Origin: Asanoa ishikariensis
GTDB taxonomy: Bacteria > Actinomycetota > Actinomycetes > Mycobacteriales > Micromonosporaceae
DNA length: 64,000 bases
Direction: 5' to 3'
Assembly: GCF_900107455.1 (NCBI RefSeq)
Contig: NZ_FNQB01000001.1
Coordinates: 2,046,001-2,110,000 of the forward strand
Position numbers and translations under genes: made by a program. Positions within the stretch are counted from its first letter, which is position 1. Each line of letters begins with the position of its first letter. The notes beneath the pieces were generated by a model, which did not search any database, was not told where the DNA came from, and saw only the letters and a program-made list of their open reading frames with translations. Below are positions 56,012 to 62,964 of the stretch, piece by piece.

Positions 56012-58090
56012 TCAGCCCGCCTCTGGGGCGGGCAGGCCCCGGGCGGCATCGACCGACACGTGACGTGCCGGTCCTGGCCCTGCCACCAGCAGGCTGAGCG
56101 CCCACGCTGCCGGCACGACGAGCAGCACCGCACCCGGCAGGAACGTGATGCCGTCGGCGGGATAGCTGGTGCCCCCCAACGCGAACAGAATTGACGCCGC
56201 GAACTGGGACAGCACGATCGAAACGAAGAAGACAACGACCGAGACGGGCAGGCCCGCGACGAGGATGGCCGTCCGGACCGCCGCGTTGCGGCCCCTACGA
56301 CGCGACCGAGGGTTGAACAACACGGCCACGACCGCGGCCGCGAAAGGCCCCGCGAGCGCGATGGGCACAAGCTGTGTCACCGCGAGATCTATGCCGCTGC
56401 CGGTAGCCGCACCACCGAGGCCGAGGAGCACGGTGGGTACGCCAATGAGCACGGCAACCCACCACCGGGAGAGCCGTCGGTCGACCGCCGCGGCCGCCGC
56501 AAGCCCTGACAGGACAGCGAACAGTGCGGGAACCATCGCCGTGGCGACGACGAGGCCCGGCGGCAGGAACGGGTGGTTGACCGTTGGCGTGCCCTGAAAC
56601 AGCAGGAGCGGCCCACAGCACGCTCCCGTTATCGCGACGACAGCAAGCCGCCGCCGTGCCCGCACCACGTCGGCACGACCGCCCCCCATCCCGGGCTCGC
56701 TGCTGATCCACCACGCGACGGCAGCCGAGAGGGCCGCGACCACCAGAGCCACGCGAAGGTCAGGACTCGCGTCGCGCCCCAGAACCGAATCGCCACCGAT
56801 GAGGAGGAGTACGAGAACGAAGGCCGCGAGCGGTGAGGCGTGCCGGTCGGCCGCCGCCAGCAGCAAGCTGGCCGCGGCGAGCAGGATGGCGCCCCAGCGG
56901 AGCTCGGCAACCCAGACAAAGAGCTCTCCGTCACCGCCCGGCATCGGTGCGGTCTGGCTGACCTTCGTCATCGCCGGCGTGAGCACCGCGACCGAATAGG
57001 CCCACGCGATCAAAGCGAGCGACATGCTCGTCAGCGCGCAGGCGAACAGGCCCCTCGACAGCGACACAGGCCTGGCGGGGTCCGCTGATGTCGGCAGGAC
57101 GGGTTCGGTAGACGAAGCGTCGACGCGCGCACGACTCCCCGCGACCCCGTAGACGATGACGAGCACGGAGAGGAGGACGAACATCTCCGGATAAGGTCCG
57201 AGGATATTGGACACCACCCAGTTCTCTTCAGCCACGTACCGGTTCACCTCTGTGCCCGAGGTCTGCCCAGACAGGATGGCCGGCGCCCACTCGAAGGCCA
57301 TGCCTAGATCGCCTCCGATGTGGAGGATCGATGGCACGGCGGCGATCGCCGTCGCAAGCTCGACCGTCACGAGGACGCCGAACACGGCCAACACCCAGGC
57401 ACTTCGCCGGGCGACTCGGTGCCGGGACATCGTCATTCGCACGACCGCCAGCGTGCAGACCGCCGAGAGGATCGCCCAGCTCAACCCGCCCGTGACGGCC
57501 GATCCGACGCGCAGCGCGTACATCTCGCCGACCTGGGCGGCGAAAGCCGTCTGCTGCAGGGTGAATGCCGCCGTGAGCGACAAGGAGGCGGCCGACACCA
57601 GACCGACGACCCCGAAACGTGGCGCGCGTGCGGCCCGCCGGCCAAGCCACCATCCGGCGCCGACCATGACCAACGCGGTGAAGACGTCGGCGAAACCGAA
57701 ACCGCCACCGAAGCCGGACGGGTCCGTCACACCGACGACGCTCGCGATCCACCTGACAATCCCGTCGGCGTACGACGAGAGTGGACCGGACACGACCAAT
57801 GCGACGACGAACAGGAGCGCGTACGGCCCCACGGTTTTCCCGAGGCCGGGCAACAGTTCCCGCCAGCCACGTGGAACGCCGTGCTCGTCGAGTACCGGCG
57901 GCGAGATCGCGAGACTGACAGCGAAACGCAGCGGCCCGATCACCCGGGCAAGGCGCGTCTGGTGCGACTCACGCGCGATGGCGTCCAACTCCGCGGCCCA
58001 CTCGCGTGCGTGCTCGTCGCGCACCTCCGCCGGCCACCGACGGACGGCGACCCTCAGACACCATCGAGCGATCGCCAGCGCTGCGTTCAC
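56012..58090 (-). CDS. Large multi-pass membrane protein of unknown function
   Basis: A 692-residue protein. Residues ~1-60 are a soluble helical segment (RRWPAEVRDEHAREWAAELDAIARESHQTRLARVIGPLRFAVSLA), a pattern seen in PadR-associated actinobacterial membrane proteins. After that come about fourteen or more hydrophobic helices in several groups. No catalytic or transport motif is recognised. Its start overlaps the PadR gene stop (ATGA), so the pair is coupled and PadR probably controls it. Confidence 0.8.
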   Translation of the reverse strand: MNAALAIARWCLRVAVRRWPAEVRDEHAREWAAELDAIARESHQTRLARVIGPLRFAVSLAISPPVLDEHGVPRGWRELLPGLGKTVGPYALLFVVALVVSGPLSSYADGIVRWIASVVGVTDPSGFGGGFGFADVFTALVMVGAGWWLGRRAARAPRFGVVGLVSAASLSLTAAFTLQQTAFAAQVGEMYALRVGSAVTGGLSWAILSAVCTLAVVRMTMSRHRVARRSAWVLAVFGVLVTVELATAIAAVPSILHIGGDLGMAFEWAPAILSGQTSGTEVNRYVAEENWVVSNILGPYPEMFVLLSVLVIVYGVAGSRARVDASSTEPVLPTSADPARPVSLSRGLFACALTSMSLALIAWAYSVAVLTPAMTKVSQTAPMPGGDGELFVWVAELRWGAILLAAASLLLAAADRHASPLAAFVLVLLLIGGDSVLGRDASPDLRVALVVAALSAAVAWWISSEPGMGGGRADVVRARRRLAVVAITGACCGPLLLFQGTPTVNHPFLPPGLVVATAMVPALFAVLSGLAAAAAVDRRLSRWWVAVLIGVPTVLLGLGGAATGSGIDLAVTQLVPIALAGPFAAAVVAVLFNPRSRRRGRNAAVRTAILVAGLPVSVVVFFVSIVLSQFAASILFALGGTSYPADGITFLPGAVLLVVPAAWALSLLVAGPGPARHVSVDAARGLPAPEAG

Positions 58091-58419
58091 GCGATCCTCG
58101 GCTTCGCCGCGCCACCACGTTGGGCCCTCGACAGCCGGCCGTAGAGCTCAGCGACCGCCGCACGTGCTTCCGTCAAGCCGCTGGGCGTCAGCCGGTAATA
58201 GCGACGCGGTGGCCGGCCGGCCGCCACCGGGTCGAGCTCCTCCCACTCGGCCACAACCCATCCCGCGCGTTGAAGTCGGGCGAGGATCGGATACAGCGTG
58301 CCGCTGGGCTGGTCGGTCGCGCGCATGAGGTCGAGCCCGTACCGATCAGCGGACGGATCCTCGAGGAACGCGGCCAGCACTGTGGCGACCGCGGCGGTCA
58401 CCCGTACATCCGGAGCCAT
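58087..58419 (-). CDS. PadR-family transcriptional regulator
   Basis: A 110-residue winged-helix regulator. The signature is AAFLEDPSADRYGLDLMRATDQPSGTLYPILARLQRAGWVVAEWEELDPVAAGRPPRRYYRLTPSG, with the conserved GTLYPIL and RRYYRLT. It lacks the long C-terminal dimerisation helices of the larger subgroup (PadR-s2 type). It is first in an operon with the large membrane protein. A dyad overlaps its start codon (58418-58434) and could be its own operator. Confidence 0.93.
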   Translation of the reverse strand: MAPDVRVTAAVATVLAAFLEDPSADRYGLDLMRATDQPSGTLYPILARLQRAGWVVAEWEELDPVAAGRPPRRYYRLTPSGLTEARAAVAELYGRLSRAQRGGAAKPRIA

Positions 58420-58434
58420 GTCGGAATCCTACAT
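58418..58434. promoter_or_regulatory. PadR-type operator over the padR start codon
   Basis: ATGT (58418-58421), 9 bases, ACAT (58431-58434): the ATGT-N-ACAT dyad typical of PadR sites (often N8). The dyad includes the start codon, so binding would block transcription or initiation directly. Confidence 0.5.
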
Positions 58435-58444
58435 AGGGGGGTGG

Positions 58445-59461
58445 CTACGCGCTCTGTTCCTGACGGTCGGCTCGCGGTAGGGGCACGACCGCGACCGTGG
58501 ATTCGGTGAGGCTGCCCAGGTAGAGGCGGCCGTCGTGTTCGCGTACGCCGGTCACCATGTGGTAGTCGGCGCCGTCGCGTTGTAGGTCCGTTACCACTGT
58601 GCCGGTCTTGTCCACCGCCTGCACCCAGATGGTGCGGGCCGGCGCCGGTTGCAGGGCCAGCGGGAGTGCCCAGACCACCTTGCGCAGCGCCGGCGGTCGG
58701 GGGAGCAGCCGGTCCAACTGCGGGTTGCGTGGCGTCGCCAGGGCGATCCAGATGCGGCCGTCGGTGCCGGTCGACAGGTTGTCCGGGAAGCCCGGCAGGT
58801 TGTCGACCAGGATGTCGTGCTGCCCGGCCCGCGGTCCGGTGAGCCACACCCGGCTGATCCGGTAGGCGCCCGTCTCCGCCACCGCGACGAACGACTCGTC
58901 GGCCGCGAGCGCGACCCCGTTCGCGAACTGCAGGCCCTCCAGCACGACCTCCACGGAGCCGGACGGGTCGCGGCGGAGCAGGCGGCCCGTGCCCGTGTGC
59001 TCCAGGATGTCCGCCCGCCAGTGGGCCAGGTCGTGCCGCTGCGAGGAGTCGCTGAACCAGATCGTGCCGTCGCGGGCTACCGCGGCGTTGTCGCACAGCC
59101 GGAAGCCGTCGGCCAGCACGTCGACGGCGCCGCTGGTGGGGTCGATCCGGAGCACGCCCCGGTACGCGTCGCTGACCACCAGGTCGCCGTCCGGGCCGAC
59201 CTCGACGCCGAGGGGGCGCCCGCCCGTCGACGCGACCTCTTTCGGTGGGCCGCCGGCCAGACCGAGGCGCAGGATCCGGCCGTCGGCCACGCCCGTGTAG
59301 AGGTGGCCGTCGGGGTGGATCACTACGTCTTCCGGGCCGGCCGCGCCGACCGGCCGGAACTCCGGCAGCGGCATCGGCGGGTCGCTGGCGTGCAGGCGCG
59401 CGCGGGGTGACGGGACCGGTGGTTGCCAGACGACCGGGTCGATCCGGGGACGGCGACTCAT
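58445..59461 (-). CDS. SMP-30/gluconolactonase or strictosidine-synthase-like beta-propeller
   Basis: A 338-residue six-bladed beta-propeller. The N-terminal tail of ~35 residues is followed by GPEDVVIHPDGHLYTGVADGRILRL, DGDLVVSDAYRGVLRID, FRLCDNAAVARDGTIWFSDSS, GLQFANGVALAADESFVAVAETGAYRISR and NLPGFPDNLSTGTDGRIWIALATPRNP, the order seen in the strictosidine synthase-like family (YDxxN/metal-site positions present). Such proteins are usually lactonases or of unknown activity; substrate not decided. No signal peptide. Confidence 0.88.
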   Translation of the reverse strand: MSRRPRIDPVVWQPPVPSPRARLHASDPPMPLPEFRPVGAAGPEDVVIHPDGHLYTGVADGRILRLGLAGGPPKEVASTGGRPLGVEVGPDGDLVVSDAYRGVLRIDPTSGAVDVLADGFRLCDNAAVARDGTIWFSDSSQRHDLAHWRADILEHTGTGRLLRRDPSGSVEVVLEGLQFANGVALAADESFVAVAETGAYRISRVWLTGPRAGQHDILVDNLPGFPDNLSTGTDGRIWIALATPRNPQLDRLLPRPPALRKVVWALPLALQPAPARTIWVQAVDKTGTVVTDLQRDGADYHMVTGVREHDGRLYLGSLTESTVAVVPLPRADRQEQSA

Positions 59462-59537
59462 GTCCGCACACTAACGCATATCGATCTTCACAGAACCCGC
59501 CGAGACGTACCCGGAAAACAGGGACCACAATTGGCGG

Positions 59538-60314
59538 ATGCCCGGATATCGCCGACAGCTCTACCGCGACGACGCGGTGGTGCTGCGTGTGCAGAAGCTG
59601 GGCGAGTCCGATCGGATCATCACGCTGCTCAGCCGCCGGCATGGTCGGCTGCGCGCGGTGGCCCGGGGAGTCCGGCGGACCATGTCGCGGTTCGGTGCCC
59701 GGCTGGAGCCGTTCGGCCACGTCGACCTCCAGCTCGCCGGTGACCCCAACGGCGGCGACGGCCTGCACACGGTCAGCCAGGTCGAGGCGATCGAGCTCTA
59801 CGGGAAGCGGGTCCTCGACGACTACCCCCGCTACACGGCGGCCAGCGCGATCGCGGAGACCGCGGAGCGGCTCTCGCCCGTCGAGCAGGAGCCTTCGCTG
59901 CGGTTGTTCCAGCTCACACTCGGCGCGTTCCGGGCGTTGGCCGCCCGCGAGCATGCCGGAACGCTCGTGCTCGATGCCTACCTGCTGCGGGGCATGGGGG
60001 TGGCCGGCTGGGCACCGGCGCTGGTCGAGTGCGCGGTTTGTGGCACCAAGGGGCCGCACAAGGCATTCTCCGTGCCGGCCGGTGGGGCGGTCTGTCCGGA
60101 TTGCCGGCCTCCGGGTGCCGCCCATCCGGCGCCCGCGACGCTCGACCTGATGGTCGCCCTCTCGTCCGGCAACTGGCAGGTCGCCGACGCGGCCGACGCC
60201 GGCCCGCGCCGGGAGTGCAGCGGGCTGGTCGCCGCACACCTCCAGTGGCACCTGGAACGCGGGTTACGCTCGCTGCCGCTGGTTGATCGCACAACGGGGG
60301 AAGAACAGAAATGA
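59538..60314 (+). CDS. recO: DNA repair protein RecO
   Basis: A 258-residue mediator that anneals DNA and loads RecA through RecFOR. The OB-fold N-terminus is MPGYRRQLYRDDAVVLRVQKLGESDRIITLLSRRHGRLRAVARGVRR. The zinc-binding set is CAVCGTKGPHKAFSVPAGGAVCPDC (~169-193). Its stop overlaps the uppS ATG by four bases (ATGA). The recO-uppS pair is conserved in actinobacteria and often follows era; here an ~9-kb insert of accessory genes separates them. Confidence 0.96.
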   Translation: MPGYRRQLYRDDAVVLRVQKLGESDRIITLLSRRHGRLRAVARGVRRTMSRFGARLEPFGHVDLQLAGDPNGGDGLHTVSQVEAIELYGKRVLDDYPRYTAASAIAETAERLSPVEQEPSLRLFQLTLGAFRALAAREHAGTLVLDAYLLRGMGVAGWAPALVECAVCGTKGPHKAFSVPAGGAVCPDCRPPGAAHPAPATLDLMVALSSGNWQVADAADAGPRRECSGLVAAHLQWHLERGLRSLPLVDRTTGEEQK

Positions 60315-61126
60315 TCAGGTCACGCAGTGCGCGCCGCGAGGTGCGGCCGCCTACGCCGCACGTGTCGGGCGCCCGCCCGCCGGAGCTGCCCGCAGGGGCC
60401 CTGCCGAAGCACGTGGCGATCGTGATGGACGGCAATGGCCGCTGGGCCAAGGACCGCGGGCTGGCCCGCACGGCCGGGCACGAGCGCGGAGAGCACTCGC
60501 TCTTCGACACGATCGAAGGCGCCATCGAGATCGGGATCCCTTACCTGACCGCGTACGCCTTCTCCACGGAGAACTGGCGCCGGTCGCCCGAGGAGGTCCG
60601 CTTCCTGATGGGCTTCAACCGCGACGTCATCCGGCGCCGCCGCGACCAGCTCGTCGACCTCGGCGTGCGGGTGGTCTGGTCCGGCCGGGCCGGGCGGCTG
60701 TGGAAGAGCGTCATCTCCGAGCTGCAGACCGCCGAGGAGATGTCGCAGGGCAACTCGAAGCTGACCCTGCAGTTCTGCGTCAACTACGGCGGCCAGGCGG
60801 AGATCGCCGACGCCGCGGCCGCGATCGCGCGGGACGCGATGGCCGGGAAGATCGATCCGGACCGGATCTCCGAGAAGACCATCCAGCGCTACCTCTACCA
60901 CCCCGAAGTGCCCGAAGTGGACATGTTCCTGCGGCCGTCGGGGGAGGAGCGCATCTCGAACTTCATGCTCTGGCAGTCCGCGTACGCCGAGCTGGTCTTC
61001 CTCGACACGCTCTGGCCCGACTTCGACCGGCGCCACCTCTGGTACGCCTGCGAGCTGTTCGCCAAGCGCGACCGCCGCTTCGGTGGGGCGATCCCGAACC
61101 CGATCGCGCCGCCCGCCCCGGAATGA
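60311..61126 (+). CDS. uppS: Polyprenyl diphosphate synthase (UppS, cis-prenyltransferase)
   Basis: A 271-residue cis-prenyltransferase making the lipid carrier for cell-wall precursors. The catalytic Asp lies in HVAIVMDGNGRWAKDRGLARTAGHERGE (~37-65). YAFSTENWRRSPEEV is the second motif, and the C-terminal RPSGEERISNFMLWQSAYAELVF holds the basic diphosphate-binding residues. ATG 60311 is coupled to recO. The chain length (C50 decaprenyl or shorter) cannot be told from sequence by eye. Confidence 0.96.
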   Translation: MIRSRSARREVRPPTPHVSGARPPELPAGALPKHVAIVMDGNGRWAKDRGLARTAGHERGEHSLFDTIEGAIEIGIPYLTAYAFSTENWRRSPEEVRFLMGFNRDVIRRRRDQLVDLGVRVVWSGRAGRLWKSVISELQTAEEMSQGNSKLTLQFCVNYGGQAEIADAAAAIARDAMAGKIDPDRISEKTIQRYLYHPEVPEVDMFLRPSGEERISNFMLWQSAYAELVFLDTLWPDFDRRHLWYACELFAKRDRRFGGAIPNPIAPPAPE

Positions 61127-61164
61127 CCTAGCCAACGCCTGCGAGGGCGGTGTACCGTCGTCGC

Positions 61165-61256
61165 ATGCGTTACTGATGCCCTCAGGGATTTCTGTGTGCC
61201 GGTCCGCCCTTCGTCGGCGGTCATCGAGCGCCCGGGGCGTCATTCCTTTTCTCTGA
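61165..61256 (+). other. Two overlapping very short reading frames upstream of the small gene at 61313
   Basis: ATG 61165 opens MRY followed by TGA (61174-61176). That stop overlaps the ATG at 61176, which opens a 26-residue frame (MPSGISVCRSALRR...) ending at TGA 61254-61256. Such a stop-start couple upstream of a small gene could be a translated leader, but no ribosome site is clear and coding evidence is absent. Confidence 0.25.
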
Positions 61257-61312
61257 TCAATGCGCGCCGCCGGGCATCCGTCTGTCACTTCCAGTTTTCT
61301 GGAGGCCTTCGT

Positions 61313-61507
61313 ATGCCTGCATCCGAAAAGTTCACCGTCGACCTGTCCCCGGGCGGGGTCCCGGACCTCGACCTCGGCGGCAACCGCGCGTCGCGACGGT
61401 CCAAGTCGACGCCGCAGCGCGGCCTCGACCGGGCCGCGCAGTCCACAAAGGGCGGTCGCGGAAAGCCGGCGGCGCAACCGAAGCGCTACGCCTTCCGCCG
61501 CGCCTAA
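61313..61507 (+). CDS. Small basic protein of unknown function
   Basis: A 64-residue protein. ATG 61313 has GGAGG seven bases upstream, a better start than the open frame to 61196. Sequence MPASEKFTVDLSPGGVPDLDLGG is followed by a strongly basic stretch (NRASRRSKSTPQRGLDRAAQSTKGGRGKPAAQPKRYAFRRA). No transmembrane helix or Cys. The basic, probably disordered C-terminus may bind nucleic acid. I do not recognise a family. Confidence 0.6.
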   Translation: MPASEKFTVDLSPGGVPDLDLGGNRASRRSKSTPQRGLDRAAQSTKGGRGKPAAQPKRYAFRRA

Positions 61508-61520
61508 GAGCAGATGCGGT

Positions 61521-61549
61521 CCTGGCCCCGTTTCACAACCGGGGCCAGG
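61521..61549. terminator. Bidirectional terminator over the GNAT stop codon
   Basis: CCTGGCCCCG (61521-61530) and CGGGGCCAGG (61540-61549) form a perfect 10-bp stem; the 9-nt loop contains the GNAT stop codon (61533-61535), and one arm encodes its last residues PWPR. Confidence 0.8.
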
Positions 61550-62132
61550 GCCGCCGCAGGTCGATCGCGTAGAACACCTTGTCGTAGCGCAGGTGCCCGA
61601 CGGCCACGAAGTCGACCAGCCGCCCGTACTCGTTGAAGCCCAGCGTGCGGTAGAGCGCCAACGCGCGCTCGTTGTCGCCGCGCGCGTCGAGGGTCAGCAC
61701 CTCGATGCCGGCCTTGCGGGCGCTGGCCACCAGACCCTCGGTCAGCGCGCGCCCGATCCCGCGTCCCTGGTGGGCCTCGGCGACCGCCACGCGTTCCAGG
61801 TCGGCATGCGGTCGATGGGTCTGCCGGCTGTACCTGCGCCAGTAGCCGAGCCCGGCGACCGTGCTGCCGTCGGCGAGCCGGGTCGTCAACGGGTCCAGTC
61901 CGGCCGGCGGCGGGACGTCGCCGCCCGACGCGTACGCGATCAGCAGCGCCGCCTCGCCCGTCACGGCGCCCTCGACCACGCCGGTCAACAGCTCACGCAC
62001 CTCGTCCGGGCCGGGCGGCACCGCCCAACCCAGCGCCGCACCCCGCGACACCATCTGGAAGATCCGATAGACGTGCGGTACCAACGCCTCGATCTCCGCC
62101 GCGTCCGTCACTTCTTTCAGCACAACGCTCAT
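61533..62132 (-). CDS. GNAT-family N-acetyltransferase
   Basis: A 199-residue acetyltransferase. ATG 62132 (MSVVLKEVTDAAEIEALVPHVYRIF). The acetyl-CoA loop is RVAVAEAHQGRGIGRALTEGLVASARKAG (~115-145, QGRGIG), and the C-terminal GNAT pattern is ARGDNERALALYRTLGFNEYGRLVDFV. Its substrate is unknown. It converges with the small basic-protein gene; the shared terminator overlaps its last codons. Confidence 0.9.
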   Translation of the reverse strand: MSVVLKEVTDAAEIEALVPHVYRIFQMVSRGAALGWAVPPGPDEVRELLTGVVEGAVTGEAALLIAYASGGDVPPPAGLDPLTTRLADGSTVAGLGYWRRYSRQTHRPHADLERVAVAEAHQGRGIGRALTEGLVASARKAGIEVLTLDARGDNERALALYRTLGFNEYGRLVDFVAVGHLRYDKVFYAIDLRRPWPRL

Positions 62133-62163
62133 TCGCCACCGCCTCGAAAACGTGTGGCAGAGA

Positions 62164-62964
62164 CTAGCCGAGAACGGGGCGGAACGTACCTGTAGCGATG
62201 CTCACCGTGAGGATGGCCGCCGTGAGCAGCGCCGCGCCGAGCAGGAACAGCCAGTCGGCCCGGGTGAAATGCTGCTCCCGGGCGTGCGTACGCGGCGTGC
62301 CGCTGTCGAAGCCCCGCGCGTCCATCGCGGTGGCCAGCCGGGTGCCCCGCCGGATCGCGCCGACCAGCAGCGCGAACACCGTCGACGCGAACAGCCGGGC
62401 CGCCGCCACCGGGTTGCCGCCGGAGTCGACGCCGCGGGCCCGCCGGGCCATGCGCAGCGCCTGCCACTCCTGGCCGAGCAGGGGCACGAGCCGGAACGCG
62501 GCCAGCGTGCCGATCGCGAACCGGGCCGGCGCCTTGGCGTTCTGCACCAGCGCGTCGGCGAGGTCGGTCGGGTCCGTGGTGCTGAACACCATGATGCCGG
62601 GCAGCGCGAGCGCGACCAGGCGCAGCGCGAGTCCTAATGCGACAGTCAGCACGCCGGTGGTGACGTCGAGGGGGCCGAGCGCGAAGACGGACGACCCGTC
62701 GCGGTTGGCGCCGAACAGGATCGTGGTCAGCACGACGCCGAACACCGAGAGCAGCACCGGCCAACCTCGGCGCAGCACGGTGCCGTAGCGGACGCCGAAC
62801 AACGGCAGCAGGACCAGTTCCGCGGCGATGGCCAACGCCGGGGTCAGCGGGTCGAGGGTGGCGAGCACGCCGACCGCGAACACGGTGGCGGCCACCAGCT
62901 TGGCGACCGGGTTGCGCCGGGCCAGGGGTGCGGACGAGCGGACCATCACCGCGGACAGCGTCAT
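62164..62964 (-). CDS. ECF transporter transmembrane component (EcfT/CbiQ type)
   Basis: A 266-residue membrane scaffold of an energy-coupling-factor importer. Five or so helices; the two coupling motifs for the ATPases are MARRARG (in ALRMARRARGVDSGG) and MDARGFDSG (in TAMDARGFDSGTPRT), the A-R-G signature of EcfT. ATG 62964 overlaps the stop of the ATPase gene by four bases (ATGA). No substrate-binding S component is next to it on this side; it may lie beyond the window end. Confidence 0.93.
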   Translation of the reverse strand: MTLSAVMVRSSAPLARRNPVAKLVAATVFAVGVLATLDPLTPALAIAAELVLLPLFGVRYGTVLRRGWPVLLSVFGVVLTTILFGANRDGSSVFALGPLDVTTGVLTVALGLALRLVALALPGIMVFSTTDPTDLADALVQNAKAPARFAIGTLAAFRLVPLLGQEWQALRMARRARGVDSGGNPVAAARLFASTVFALLVGAIRRGTRLATAMDARGFDSGTPRTHAREQHFTRADWLFLLGAALLTAAILTVSIATGTFRPVLG

